From NCBI RefSeq assembly GCF_002211365.1, contig NZ_LOKZ01000009.1:1-64000 (forward strand): 64,000 bases of DNA, read 5' to 3'. Of the stretch, positions 1-8,429 are shown piece by piece; the stretch's first letter is position 1; each line of letters begins with the position of its first letter. The position numbers were made by a program, and so were the translations under genes. Under the pieces are notes generated by a model. That model saw nothing but the letters and a program-made list of their open reading frames with translations, did not search any database and was not told where the DNA came from. The DNA comes from Rhizobium sp. R711 (GTDB taxonomy: Bacteria > Pseudomonadota > Alphaproteobacteria > Rhizobiales > Rhizobiaceae).

Positions 1-181
1 GGATTTTCCGCCACAGAAGCCCACTGACGCGCGTTTGCCACTGCGGATGCTCCATTGCTCGTCCGCGATGCCATTTCGAGTCCAACGGGCCGCTATTCGG
101 TGCCTAAAACACGCTTGCAACTGACCGTTTATCACTGCATTCATTATCTGAACAAAGACGCGCGGTTCAATCGAGAATTTC

Positions 182-1099
182 ATGGCCAGAAACCGAGAAG
201 GCGCCGCCCCTCCCCCAGCCCGCCGGCTAATCGGTTATGCACGCGTCTCAACTGACGAGCAGTTCAACGATGCCCAAGTCGCGGAACTCCGTGCAGCCGG
301 CTGTGATCGCATCCACCAAGAACACGGATCCGGTGCGTCGCGAGCCCGGCCTGTGCTCGCGCGAATGCTGGGTGAGCTGTCAGCCGGCGACGTCCTTGTC
401 GTGGTGCGATTGGACAGGCTAGCGCGATCCGTCAGTCACCTGCTTAATGTGATCGAGGATCTCGAACAACGTGGCGTCCATTTCCGCTCGCTCCGCGACC
501 CAATCGACACGTCGACGCCGCAGGGCATGTTCTCGCTGCAGGTCCTCGGGGCCGTTGCCCAGCTCGAGCGTGCCTTGATTGCTGAGAGGACAAAATCAGG
601 CATGAGGGCGGCCAAGGCCCGGGGCCGTGTCGCGGGAAACCCGGGACTGCGCGAGCGGCGCCCTGAAGCAATCAAGGCCGCAGCCGCAGCCCGGAACCAA
701 GTCTACCTTGATGAGCTGATCACATCAGCGCAGACGTGGCTTCCAACCGTCAAGCAGCTCCGGCCGAAGCACAGCTGGGACAACGTTGTGCGCGTCCTCA
801 ACCGCAAGGGCCATGACTGGACCGTCGAGCGACTTCGCCGCGCCGTTCATCGGATGGTTCGAGAAAAGCTCGCTGACCCTGGGCTCCTGGCGCGATCACC
901 GCGGCGGCCGCCGGAGGATCACCATATGAAGCTCGTCGCAGCGATCGCCATTGCAGATCCGACGCTGTCTCTGCGCGACATTGCCGGCCAGCTCGAACAG
1001 ATGGGCGAGCGCCCGGTCCGCGGTGGCCGAAAATGGCAGCCTTCGTCCGTCAAAGCGCTCATCGATGAAGCGGTTCGGTTCGGGTTGCTTCGGAACTAG
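182..1099 (+). CDS. Serine recombinase (resolvase/invertase family) with long C-terminal extension
   Basis: Site-specific DNA recombinase of 305 aa. The N-terminal resolvase domain is clear: YARVST at residues 19-24 holds the catalytic Ser23 and Arg21, RLDRLARS at 76-83 supplies conserved active-site arginines, and AERTKSGMRAAKARGR near 134-149 is the usual end of the catalytic domain and E helix. Typical resolvases end near 185-200 aa with one helix-turn-helix; here about 150 further residues follow, with two possible helix-turn-helix stretches (around 195-225 and 255-300). It could resolve plasmid multimers or belong to a transposon remnant. No partner transposase or res site was recognised. 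No strong ribosome binding site precedes the ATG, so the start is less certain than the gene. Confidence 0.88.
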   Translation: MARNREGAAPPPARRLIGYARVSTDEQFNDAQVAELRAAGCDRIHQEHGSGASRARPVLARMLGELSAGDVLVVVRLDRLARSVSHLLNVIEDLEQRGVHFRSLRDPIDTSTPQGMFSLQVLGAVAQLERALIAERTKSGMRAAKARGRVAGNPGLRERRPEAIKAAAAARNQVYLDELITSAQTWLPTVKQLRPKHSWDNVVRVLNRKGHDWTVERLRRAVHRMVREKLADPGLLARSPRRPPEDHHMKLVAAIAIADPTLSLRDIAGQLEQMGERPVRGGRKWQPSSVKALIDEAVRFGLLRN

Positions 1100-1108
1100 G
1101 CGACAAAC

Positions 1109-1133
1109 CATCTGGTCCGCTTTGCGCCAGATG
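1109..1133 (+). terminator. Hairpin just after the resolvase stop
   Basis: A perfect 7-bp inverted repeat (CATCTGG / CCAGATG) with an 11-nt loop starts 10 bases after the resolvase stop codon. There is no run of T after it, so factor-independent termination is only a guess. Confidence 0.3.
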
Positions 1134-1157
1134 CGGTCATCGTGCACATTGCTGTAG

Positions 1158-1649
1158 TTAAGGTGCCCGACCGAACAGGAAATAGGCCCGGTCATCGAAC
1201 TTTATCTTGATGATGGCAGCGGAGGGCCCTCTAACACAATCCTCTAGGGAAAAATTGTGAGGCACAGAATCAGAAATTGCCGTCGGCAGCTTTCGATTGC
1301 CGAAGAAATCCAGTTCTTGTGATCGCTTGATCTTTTCTATCTCGATGCTTTGCTTTCTGACGAAAACAAAAGCGAAGTGTCCCTCATCGGAGGAATATTC
1401 GACCTTCGCGAGATGAGTATTTACCCTCGCGGCAAGGTCAACGTTTGTGTTCAGTCGATCCTGATATGGGTGGAGGATACATACCGCCTCGAAATCCGAC
1501 GCCGTCAAAGTGCCCACTTTTCGGATGCTGCCCATCGGAGCGTTTAGCAGCGCCTCATGAAAATCGGACGCGTACAGCTCATAAGCTAAGCACATCGTCG
1601 GCGCCGCCACGAGGGCTGTTAACAGAATAATGCTTCGACGCAATACCAT
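1158..1649 (-). CDS. Predicted exported protein of unknown function
   Basis: 163 aa. The N-terminus (MVLRRSIILLTALVAAP...CLA) is a typical Sec signal peptide with likely cleavage near residue 22, so the product should be periplasmic. Two cysteines in the mature part (about residues 57 and 138) could form a disulfide. No family was recognised. It is the first of three minus-strand small exported or anchored proteins between the resolvase and repC; they are separated by 45-155 bp gaps and may not be one operon. Confidence 0.6.
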   Translation of the reverse strand: MVLRRSIILLTALVAAPTMCLAYELYASDFHEALLNAPMGSIRKVGTLTASDFEAVCILHPYQDRLNTNVDLAARVNTHLAKVEYSSDEGHFAFVFVRKQSIEIEKIKRSQELDFFGNRKLPTAISDSVPHNFSLEDCVRGPSAAIIKIKFDDRAYFLFGRAP

Positions 1650-1694
1650 ATCCGCACCCCTTTCAAGGGCCCTCTTTCCATATTGAAAGCGTGG

Positions 1695-2054
1695 TCAAGG
1701 ATATTCGCGCTTGCACATCACTACTAACGAACGCGCCGCTTCGGGCTTTGAAGTAGCCATTTCATCAATGATATTGGCGAAGTTCTGGGTGGCCTTACGG
1801 GCTTGCTCCCTTGTGCCGCCTGCAGCGAGAACATTGGCAACGCCCTGCTCATATAAGGTCTTGAATTTGGCCATGTATCGATCGGAAATTGCTTCGTCCC
1901 CCGTGTCCTTGTAGGCCTTCGCTAAGGCTCGATAAAACACTGCGCATGCCATCGGCCTATCATCGTAGGTCGATTGCCGCTTCTGCTCCGCCACCGCGGA
2001 AAGCGATATCAAGTAAATTCCGGCTGCTGATGCCAGAAGTGTAATCGCCCTCAA
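1695..2054 (-). CDS. Small predicted periplasmic protein
   Basis: 119 aa with a signal peptide (first ~22 residues, ending in AVA). The mature part is mostly helical in character, with one Cys near each end (CAVF near residue 37 and MCKREYP at the C-terminus). No family recognised. It points the same way as its neighbours at 1158 and 2210. Confidence 0.6.
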   Translation of the reverse strand: MRAITLLASAAGIYLISLSAVAEQKRQSTYDDRPMACAVFYRALAKAYKDTGDEAISDRYMAKFKTLYEQGVANVLAAGGTREQARKATQNFANIIDEMATSKPEAARSLVVMCKREYP

Positions 2055-2161
2055 GACCGTTCTCTCTAGTTATTAACCCTGTCGCCGCGCTTTGGTTGCA
2101 GTTCATACCACAGCGCAATTTCTAAACGGTAAGGAAATCACTAAAAATTTCGACGTACAAA

Positions 2162-2177
2162 GGGCCGACTCCGGCCC
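2162..2177 (-). terminator. GC-rich hairpin downstream of the 2210-2635 gene
   Basis: GGGCCG-ACTC-CGGCCC forms a 6-bp GC stem with a 4-nt loop, followed on the minus strand by a short T stretch (TTTG). It lies 33 bases past the stop codon of the gene ending at 2210 and fits a weak intrinsic terminator. Confidence 0.4.
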
Positions 2178-2209
2178 TCCGCCTTCGCGCCGATTTTGGC
2201 CTTGCACGC

Positions 2210-2635
2210 TTATTCTTCGTATCTGCTCGCGACAGCACGCGTTTTGTCAGCGTTGCTCAAAAGCTCAACAACACCACCGCGCTCGAAGCTTGGTGGTTGA
2301 ACACGATACCGAACTCCGATGTCGAACTCGCGCCCGAGATTTGGATAATCCAAGTAGCTGCCTGTTCCAGATGCAGGCTCATCGAGCTCCCAACCAGCCA
2401 GAAGTTGTTCAAAGTCCTTTGGGTTGATTGCGAAGGCACAGGAGATGATGACATCGGTAATGGCATCCGATGAGCAATCTACATCACGGACAGACGGAGG
2501 AAGCGAAGGAAGGTTCAGGATAAAAGCGAGGCGGCCAGGGTCCTTGAGACCATCAAGAGTATTCATCGCCGTGGTGAACCCCCATAGCACCGCAGACCCC
2601 GCTAGAATTAGCACCAGCGCTCGCGCGAACTTCAC
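2210..2635 (-). CDS. Small membrane-anchored or secreted hypothetical protein
   Basis: 141 aa. Residues about 5-23 form one hydrophobic segment after MKFAR, with no clear cleavage site, so a signal anchor is as likely as a signal peptide. Two cysteines (DCSS and ISCAF, about residues 54 and 66) are close together. No family recognised. It lies between the downstream side of repC and two other small exported proteins. Confidence 0.5.
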   Translation of the reverse strand: MKFARALVLILAGSAVLWGFTTAMNTLDGLKDPGRLAFILNLPSLPPSVRDVDCSSDAITDVIISCAFAINPKDFEQLLAGWELDEPASGTGSYLDYPNLGREFDIGVRYRVQPPSFERGGVVELLSNADKTRAVASRYEE

Positions 2636-2862
2636 TGTCTCACCTCACGATTAATCGGGAAGTTCCTCTTATCGGCGACCGGTGCCTGAATAATGAGGAA
2701 GATCAATACAATTTTCCAAGTCAGCTTTGCGCGATAGCCGACATCGACAGTCGGCCACTTTGCGGCAAAGAGTGATCGCTTCGACCTTGCCGAGGAGCCT
2801 TCACCAAAGACCCCCGGACCTTCTACATCACTACCTGCCAGATATCGCAGCGCGTTGATTGG

Positions 2863-4086
2863 CTAACTCACACGACGTTTCTGCCCATCGCCCGCCCTCA
2901 ATAGCGCCATCAACATCGACCCAAGCGAAAACTCGCCACACACTGCCCGTTTCGTTAGATCACGAAGGTAGCCGCCGGCCGAGTTGATGTGGCCTGCCCG
3001 CTCCAGCATGCAGGCCACCGCGACCGCCGCATTTTCAGGCCCCATGGCTTCGCAGGCATCCTGGTAGGCCGACGGGCTGACACCCAGCATGGATCGAACC
3101 ACGACGGCAGCCGCCATCAGATCGCGCCAGCTCCCAACCGCGCCACCGGGGCCATAGTTTCCAACTTCGGGGCATGCCTTCAAGACCAATCCCAACGGGA
3201 AGGCCTTCAGCGGCTCGCACTGGCGCCCGCCGGTTTCACTCGGCCTCGCCCCCTGCTCTTTTCCAGAGCTAGGTTCAAGTTCATTGATGGATTCGGTATT
3301 TGAATTCTGTATGTGGCGTTCAAAACGGACGTCATTGGTGTCCGTTTTTTTGGATTTTTCATGAAAATCCAGACGATTGAGGACCTCTGACTGAAGAAGC
3401 TGCATTTCGTCGAGGATCGCTTCCAAGTCGGCGACCGCCGGCGTGCGCGGAATCCGGCTGACGAGGGCGATATAGATAGCCTCGACTGCTACCCAGTCGC
3501 CTGGTGCGCTTTCTTCGATCGCCGCGGAGATGAGCTTGCGGACGTCGCGACGGCAGATCGACAGAGTTTCCTTCACGCGCCGGAAATGCGCGCGGCGATC
3601 GGCTACGTCCTGAGCCATGAGCGCGAGCTCTTCAGCGCGCGCCAAGAGCGGAGCCAGGTCGAAGCCATAGGCGTCCTCGATGCCCCCTTGCCTGTCTTTG
3701 CGCGCGTAGCGCTTTCCATTGGCGCTGTCCTTGCGTGAGATCAGTCCGGCCTCGACGAGCGCCGCCAGATGCCTGCGTAACGTCGTTCCAGTGATCCCGT
3801 GAGCCCGGACACTCAACTGCGCGTTCGACGGAAACACGATCATGGCCTTGTCCTGCGAGAGTTCGCTTTCGGGATAGAAGGTCAGCAACGCATCGAGCAC
3901 GGCGAGCGCACGGTCCTGAATGCCGAGCAACGCCCTCGCCTCTGAGGCGTCGCGAAAGACCTTCCACTTTTCTGCCGTCTTGCCGGGCTTGATGTCCGCC
4001 GAAACGAGCTGGCGTTTCACCGAGGCAAGCGTCATCGGCCGCCGCCCAAATGGCGTCGTCACACTTTCCGTCCGCATGTCATTCAC
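2863..4086 (-). CDS. repC: Plasmid replication initiator RepC
   Basis: 407 aa, the normal size for RepC of repABC plasmids. The N-terminus contains VTTPFGRRPMTL, a hallmark of the family, and the winged-helix DNA-binding half follows (SNAQLSVRAHGITGTTLRRHLAALVEAGLI, about residues 105-140). RepC starts replication from an origin that, in studied repABC plasmids, lies inside repC itself. It is the last gene of the minus-strand operon repA-repD-repB-repC and is separated from repB by 189 bp that carry an antisense-RNA locus. A more variable, polar linker (about residues 240-285) separates the N- and C-terminal halves. Confidence 0.96.
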   Translation of the reverse strand: MNDMRTESVTTPFGRRPMTLASVKRQLVSADIKPGKTAEKWKVFRDASEARALLGIQDRALAVLDALLTFYPESELSQDKAMIVFPSNAQLSVRAHGITGTTLRRHLAALVEAGLISRKDSANGKRYARKDRQGGIEDAYGFDLAPLLARAEELALMAQDVADRRAHFRRVKETLSICRRDVRKLISAAIEESAPGDWVAVEAIYIALVSRIPRTPAVADLEAILDEMQLLQSEVLNRLDFHEKSKKTDTNDVRFERHIQNSNTESINELEPSSGKEQGARPSETGGRQCEPLKAFPLGLVLKACPEVGNYGPGGAVGSWRDLMAAAVVVRSMLGVSPSAYQDACEAMGPENAAVAVACMLERAGHINSAGGYLRDLTKRAVCGEFSLGSMLMALLRAGDGQKRRVS

Positions 4087-4137
4087 CTTTCAAGAAGGCA
4101 AAGATCATCGTCCCGCCGAGATGGCGTCCATCGACTC

Positions 4138-4166
4138 TTGACAGTGATTCCGGGAAGTGCGATTCT
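4138..4166 (+). promoter_or_regulatory. Promoter of the antisense RNA (incompatibility locus)
   Basis: TTGACA at 4138-4143, a perfect -35 box, is followed after 17 bp by GATTCT at 4161-4166, a weak -10 box. It points against the rep operon, as expected for the counter-transcribed RNA promoter of repABC plasmids. Confidence 0.6.
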
Positions 4167-4172
4167 CTAGGT

Positions 4173-4220
4173 GCTAAACGAGAGAAATGGGCTTCCGGAT
4201 GGACATCTGGGGGCCTTTTT
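4173..4220 (+). ncRNA. Counter-transcribed antisense RNA between repB and repC
   Basis: Small RNA of about 48 nt inferred from a promoter at 4138-4166 and an intrinsic terminator at 4190-4220, transcribed opposite to repABC in the repB-repC gap. In known repABC plasmids an RNA in exactly this place base-pairs with the repC leader, lowers RepC synthesis and sets copy number and incompatibility. Position, orientation, size and terminator all match. The transcription start is inferred from spacing and was not observed. Confidence 0.72.
4190..4220 (+). terminator. Intrinsic terminator of the antisense RNA
   Basis: GGCTTCCGGA and the matching arm TCTGGGGGCC (ending at 4215) form a long stem that includes G-U pairs, with a loop of about 6 nt, followed at once by TTTTTC. 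This is a textbook factor-independent terminator on the plus strand. Confidence 0.75.
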
Positions 4221-4275
4221 CTTTGCTTGGGTTCCTGTCTTCTCCGTATCAAATCATCTGGCACTGTCGTGCCGG

Positions 4276-5265
4276 TTAGCCATTCCGTGTTTTTTCAAAC
4301 TCGGCATGGAGTTCTTCAAGGCGTGTGGTCACGAACGCCGCAAATTCAGGAACCACGCGTTCATCGAACGTAAGGCGCGTGGTCTTTCCGAGACGCTCGA
4401 TCTTTGCTGCCTTCTGACCCTTTGCATTCTTCCACTGCTCACCTGACGCCGCCTTCTTCTTCTGCGGGACCGCAGCAGCGAGCGCCTTTGCAAACCGCTC
4501 ATCAGACGGGAGCGTCGCGAATTTGGGCTCACCAATCGCACTGTCCAGCTTCTTGCGTGAGGATGGCAAAGTGTCGGCCAGAGCCATCCAACGCGAGCGG
4601 CCGGCCTTCGGAGCCGGGCCGATTGCCTGGATAATCTCCGAAGGCAGCGAGCGAGCAACGGCGATGTAGCGGCTGAGATCTGACTTGTCGGTGGAGAGCG
4701 CGGCAATGATTGTTTCGCGCTTGTAGCCGGCATCTTCCAGCCGCAGGGCGAAGAGTGCCTTCTCGATGAAGGAGAGGTCCTGCCGGTCGAGGTTTTCCTT
4801 GCCCTGCGCAATGACGAGGTCTTCGTCGCTCAGCGCTTGGACGACGGCCCGAACTTTCAGCGACAGTTTCGCGGCAGCACGCAGACGGCGACGGCCATAG
4901 GCGATTTCATAGCGACCGGCATGATCGGCCTGCGGACGGACCAGAACCGGGACCTGCTGGCCGTATTGCTGAATACTCGAAACCAGTTCGTCGAAACCGG
5001 GATCGACGTCGATCGGAATTCGATCACCGACTGATGAATCGGAAATCGCGGAAGGCTCAATCTCGATGACGACGTTCCCAGAGGCGAGTTGCTCCTGGAG
5101 ACGGGCGGCAGAGCGCGCGCCCTCGCTCATCTCCTGAAGCGACGTTCCCATCGCCGAGATGGCACCGGTGCGAACCCGCTCGGGGCTTTTGCTGACTGCA
5201 GGGCTTGCTACGGTCGGTTCGGCCTTCCGCATGAAGAGTGAATTGACGGTGTCCTTCCGGCTCAT
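4276..5265 (-). CDS. repB: Plasmid partitioning protein RepB (ParB family)
   Basis: 329 aa centromere-binding protein. The ParB/Spo0J nuclease-like domain is visible at about residues 80-155, with YGQQVPVLVRP (101-111) and YEIAYGRRRLRAAAKL (119-134) as the two conserved boxes, followed by a helix-turn-helix region (QDLSFIEKALFALRLEDAGY, 162-181, then KSDLSRYIAVARSLP). The start ATG overlaps the stop of the small upstream gene by ATGA, which indicates translational coupling. Its likely binding sites are the palindromes at 5319-5334 and 5442-5457. RepB and RepA together partition the plasmid and repress the operon. Confidence 0.96.
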   Translation of the reverse strand: MSRKDTVNSLFMRKAEPTVASPAVSKSPERVRTGAISAMGTSLQEMSEGARSAARLQEQLASGNVVIEIEPSAISDSSVGDRIPIDVDPGFDELVSSIQQYGQQVPVLVRPQADHAGRYEIAYGRRRLRAAAKLSLKVRAVVQALSDEDLVIAQGKENLDRQDLSFIEKALFALRLEDAGYKRETIIAALSTDKSDLSRYIAVARSLPSEIIQAIGPAPKAGRSRWMALADTLPSSRKKLDSAIGEPKFATLPSDERFAKALAAAVPQKKKAASGEQWKNAKGQKAAKIERLGKTTRLTFDERVVPEFAAFVTTRLEELHAEFEKTRNG

Positions 5266-5486
5266 CGGCCACTCCCATAATGATTGGACAGACGCAAAGT
5301 CGCGCCGCCATCTCTAAAGTTGGGAGCTCCCAACAAACTTGGGGCAGGGGCGTTCACTCCGTCCTGCAAAGCCATGATCAATCCCGAAAACCATCCGCGC
5401 GCGATCGAAACGCCCGCGGTCAAAGGTGAATAGAACATGGAATTGGGAGCTCCCAACTTTGGCGCTTGGAAGGGGAGGGCGCTCAT
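5262..5486 (-). CDS. repD: Small RepD-like protein encoded over the parS sites
   Basis: 74 aa from the ATG at 5486 (a longer reading starts at 5504). The ATG overlaps the repA stop by ATGA, and its own stop overlaps the repB start by ATGA, so the frame is closed exactly between its neighbours; that double coupling is the main evidence it is translated. Both palindromes at 5319 and 5442 lie inside it and encode similar peptides (LLGAPN and KLGAPN). A repD gene of similar size and place, also carrying RepB binding sites, has been described for Agrobacterium Ti plasmids. Function unknown; it may exist mainly to couple translation. Confidence 0.62.
   Translation of the reverse strand: MSALPFQAPKLGAPNSMFYSPLTAGVSIARGWFSGLIMALQDGVNAPAPSLLGAPNFRDGGATLRLSNHYGSGR
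5319..5334. promoter_or_regulatory. parS centromere site 1
   Basis: GTTGGGAGCTCCCAAC is a perfect 16-bp palindrome that matches the repABC parS consensus GTTNNNNGCNNNNAAC at every fixed position. It lies between repA and repB, where RepB binds for partition and autorepression in related plasmids. Confidence 0.88.
5442..5457. promoter_or_regulatory. parS centromere site 2 (one mismatch)
   Basis: ATTGGGAGCTCCCAAC differs from site 1 only at its first base. Read on the other strand, it shares an 18-bp stretch (AAAGTTGGGAGCTCCCAA) with 5316-5333, so the two sites are an inverted pair about 110 bp apart. Confidence 0.8.
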
Positions 5487-6727
5487 CTTTTCTTGCGACC
5501 CCACGCAGCTCGAATTTCGTTTTCGATTTCGAGATTGACGGCGTCGAGCGACTCCATGGCGCGATCGTAAGTCGATCGCGTCAGGTTTTCGCGTCCGATC
5601 TCATAGAGTGTCTGCTTGGTGAGGCCGGCATCGGAGACGGCAGCCGACTTCAGCATCGGATTGGTCATGACGCTATCGTCAAATAGATTTCGCAACAGAG
5701 CCGCGACCTTGGTCTGCGGCGCATCCTGCGGCTCGAACCGCGTCAGCAGATATTTGATGAAGTCATAGCGCAGCTCACCGCCAGCCTCGCGCACGACCGC
5801 CAGGAGGTCATGAGTCATCAGCAGGAACTGGCTCATCGATGCGACATCGAGCATCTGCGGATGGACCGTCACCACCATGGACGTCGCCGCACACAATCCA
5901 CTGAGCGTGAGGTAACCAAGCTGCGGCGGGCAGTCGATGACGACGACGTCATAATCATCGGCGACTTCGCCGAGAGCGCTTGCGATCCGAAGGAAGAAGA
6001 TTTCCTGTTCGGATTTACTCGCGCCGGTGAGCGCACGCGGCGTCGTATGCTCGAACTCCATGAGTTCCAAATTACCCGGGACGAGATCCAGGCCGTCGAA
6101 ATAGGTCTGGCGGATCACATCCTTGAGTGGGCGGCGGTCCTCGTCATATCGGATGGCTGCATAGAGCGTCTCGTTATGTCCGACATGGGTTTCCGGCAAT
6201 ATCCCTAGCAGGGCTGAAAGACTTGCCTGCGGGTCAAGATCGAGCGCAAGGACGCGGTATCCCTGAAGAGCAAGATATTGGGACAGGTGGACCGAGGTGG
6301 TGGTCTTGCCAGATCCTCCCTTGAAGTTGGTAACGGCAACGACTTGCAAATGATCGTCTGGACCACGTCGCGGCAGAAAGTCGTGAGAATTACGACCACG
6401 GGAGGTCGAGGCGAGCCGCTCGCGCAGCTCGTTGATCTGGCCGAGGGAATAGAGCCTGCGGCCATTGCTGGTCAGCTCAGGCTGCGGGCCATCGCCCGCT
6501 AGGCTCATTTTTCTCAAGGTCGAATCGGATACACTGATAAGCTTGGCCGCCTCGCCAGATGTGAAACGGCGAAGTGTCTTGCTTGCGGTCGGCGGGAAAA
6601 TCGCTTCGCTGATCGACTGCAGTTGCGAGCTGATCAACGAGGCATGGGCGCCGATCGTCTCGTCAACGGTTTTCTGCGGGACTACCCTTGTAGATCTCAG
6701 CGGCTTGCTCACGCTCAAAACTTCCAT
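5483..6727 (-). CDS. repA: Plasmid partitioning ATPase RepA (ParA family)
   Basis: 414 aa from the ATG at 6727 (a GTG immediately before it is an alternative). An N-terminal MerR-like helix-turn-helix (RFTSGEAAKLISVSDSTLRKM, roughly residues 54-75) precedes the deviant Walker A motif NFKGGSGKTT (about 134-143), followed by DLDPQAS and VVVIDCPPQLG, the Walker A-prime and B elements of ParA ATPases. RepA segregates the plasmid with RepB and represses the repABC promoter. It is the first gene of the operon and is divergent from trbB, as in Ti and related plasmids. Confidence 0.96.
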   Translation of the reverse strand: MEVLSVSKPLRSTRVVPQKTVDETIGAHASLISSQLQSISEAIFPPTASKTLRRFTSGEAAKLISVSDSTLRKMSLAGDGPQPELTSNGRRLYSLGQINELRERLASTSRGRNSHDFLPRRGPDDHLQVVAVTNFKGGSGKTTTSVHLSQYLALQGYRVLALDLDPQASLSALLGILPETHVGHNETLYAAIRYDEDRRPLKDVIRQTYFDGLDLVPGNLELMEFEHTTPRALTGASKSEQEIFFLRIASALGEVADDYDVVVIDCPPQLGYLTLSGLCAATSMVVTVHPQMLDVASMSQFLLMTHDLLAVVREAGGELRYDFIKYLLTRFEPQDAPQTKVAALLRNLFDDSVMTNPMLKSAAVSDAGLTKQTLYEIGRENLTRSTYDRAMESLDAVNLEIENEIRAAWGRKKR

Positions 6728-7078
6728 CACGGATAAATTACGGTTTCGGTGTTTTCAGCGTGACGATTGCGGAATACCGCGATTCTTGCAAGAACTTAAT
6801 AGTTAACAGAGTCTTAAGTCGACACTGCCTATTCCCTCTTAATCGCCTGATAAGCCTGAAAATCCCGTTGGTTAGCCCGAATACGGTTGCACTCGCCGGT
6901 TCCCATTTCTTGTGAGTCAAGCACCTGACTTGCTGACAAGAAATCTGCCCGGCTCTTGATTCGGGTCGAAATTGACGGAATCGGCCGCGACTCGCGAGGT
7001 GCAATATTGCACATAGACTTCGCGCGGCCACCGAGGTCTGTCTCCTCTCGCACTCAAAACGAGGAGACGAGCTTTCCC
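6728..7078. other. Divergent promoter region between repA and trbB
   Basis: 351 bp without a gene. In Ti-type plasmids the AHL synthase gene traI sits here as first gene of the trb operon; no such gene is present. The region must hold the repABC promoters and the trb promoter, and contains a tra-box-like dyad at 6997-7014. An open frame reaches upstream of trbB to 6956 but runs through that dyad and lacks a good start, so it is not taken as coding. Confidence 0.7.
6997..7014. promoter_or_regulatory. tra-box-like operator upstream of trbB
   Basis: AGGTGCAATATTGCACAT is an 18-bp dyad with the TGCA-N4-TGCA core of TraR boxes (TGCAATATTGCA). It lies 65 bp before trbB and closely matches a second dyad in the traA-traC divergent promoter (29327-29344). 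It probably binds the TraR homologue at 18665-19369 and activates trb, and perhaps also raises repABC expression as in Ti plasmids. Confidence 0.7.
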
Positions 7079-8044
7079 ATGCTTCAGTCGCACTCCCGCC
7101 TTGTCCGCAAACTGCAGGACGCACTTGGCGAACATCTTTGCATTGCCCTTGAAGACCCGATGGTCGTCGAGATCATGCTCAATCCGGACGGCAAACTTTT
7201 CATCGAACGCCTGGGTCACGGCGTCGCGCCAGCCGGCGAAATGCAGGCGACCGCGGCCGAGACTGTTATCGGATCGGTGGCACACGCTCTCCAGTCCGAA
7301 GCCGACGGAGAACGACCAATCATCTCCGGTGAGCTGCCTATTGGCGGCCATCGCTTCGAAGGTCTTTTGCCTCCCGTCGTCAATTCGCCGACCTTTACGA
7401 TCCGCCGGCGCGCTTCACGGCTTATTCCCCTCGACGACTATGTGACCGCGAAAATCATGACGGAAGCGCAGCCTTCCATCATCCGCAGCGCCATAACCGA
7501 CCGGCTGAACATTGTCATCGCGGGCGGGACGGGCTCAGGCAAGACGACGCTCGCAAACGCGGTCATCGCAGAAATCGTTTCGGCCTCGCCGGAAGACAGG
7601 ATGGTGATCCTCGAGGATACGTCCGAGATCCAATGCGCCGCGGAGAATGCCGTCTGCCTCCACACGAGCGACGCGATCGACATGGCCCGCCTTCTCAAGA
7701 GCACGATGCGCCTGCGTCCTGACCGGATCATCGTTGGCGAGGTTCGTGACGGCGCCGCACTGACCCTCTTGAAAGCCTGGAACACGGGACATCCCGGCGG
7801 TGTCACGACGATCCATTCCAACACCGCCATGTCGGCGCTTCGACGCCTGGAGCAACTGACGTCGGAAGCCAGCCAGCAGCCAATGCAAGCCGTGATCGGC
7901 GAAGCGGTCGATCTCGTTATCTCGATCGAACGCGCCGGGCGAGGCCGCCGGGTGAGGGAGGTCCTCCATGTCGAGGGGTTCAATGGCTCGCGCTATCAGA
8001 CAGAACACTATCCGCAGATCGATGAGGACAGTCATGCAGCATAA
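7079..8044 (+). CDS. trbB: Conjugal transfer ATPase TrbB (VirB11 family)
   Basis: 321 aa hexameric secretion ATPase that powers assembly of the mating channel from the cytoplasmic side. Walker A is GGTGSGKTT at 149-157; the Asp box (ILEDTSEIQ) and Walker B region ([13 protein letters not shown]) and the conserved [11 protein letters not shown] follow. The ATG at 7079 is chosen because GAGGAG lies 12 bases upstream and because an earlier start would place the tra box inside the gene. First gene of the trb operon; trbC overlaps its end. Confidence 0.95.
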   Translation: MLQSHSRLVRKLQDALGEHLCIALEDPMVVEIMLNPDGKLFIERLGHGVAPAGEMQATAAETVIGSVAHALQSEADGERPIISGELPIGGHRFEGLLPPVVNSPTFTIRRRASRLIPLDDYVTAKIMTEAQPSIIRSAITDRLNIVIAGGTGSGKTTLANAVIAEIVSASPEDRMVILEDTSEIQCAAENAVCLHTSDAIDMARLLKSTMRLRPDRIIVGEVRDGAALTLLKAWNTGHPGGVTTIHSNTAMSALRRLEQLTSEASQQPMQAVIGEAVDLVISIERAGRGRRVREVLHVEGFNGSRYQTEHYPQIDEDSHAA

Positions 8045-8429
8045 TCGCTTTTTTCGTTTGGGAATTATCGGCGCATTGCTTTGCGCCTCGCTTGCCGGGC
8101 CAGCGCTTGCAGGTTCAGGCGGCGGAAGCCTACCTTGGGAGGGTCCCCTTGAGCAGATCCAGCAATCGATCACGGGACCGGTCGCCGGATACATCGCATT
8201 GGCTGCGGTCGCGATTGCCGGCGGCATGCTGATCTTCGGCGGCGAGCTCAACGATTTCGCACGGCGTTTGGTGTACGTGGTGCTCGTCGCGGGGATCCTG
8301 CTTGGCGCAACGACGATCGTCGGTCTCTTCGGCTCGACCGGTGCTTCGATCGGCGGCTCGGTCGTTGTCGGCCAAGCCGCGGTCCCGAATACAATTCGGA
8401 CGGGGGAAGGGGAGGGGCGTGATGGCTGA
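8034..8429 (+). CDS. trbC: Conjugal pilin TrbC (VirB2 family)
   Basis: 131 aa. A signal peptide ends around ALA at residues 24-26, and the mature protein has two hydrophobic segments (about 46-68 and 80-102), the pattern of VirB2/TrbC pilins. The start at 8034 overlaps the end of trbB and is preceded by GAGGA; a start at 8022 is also possible. It is the main subunit of the conjugative pilus. The C-terminal tail after the second segment is Gly-rich and less conserved. Confidence 0.9.
   Translation: MQHNRFFRLGIIGALLCASLAGPALAGSGGGSLPWEGPLEQIQQSITGPVAGYIALAAVAIAGGMLIFGGELNDFARRLVYVVLVAGILLGATTIVGLFGSTGASIGGSVVVGQAAVPNTIRTGEGEGRDG

Noticed and set aside
6728..7078. Possible traI (luxI-type) gene between repA and trbB
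   Set aside because: The gap is only 351 bp, while luxI-type genes need about 600, and no LuxI motif is readable on either strand.
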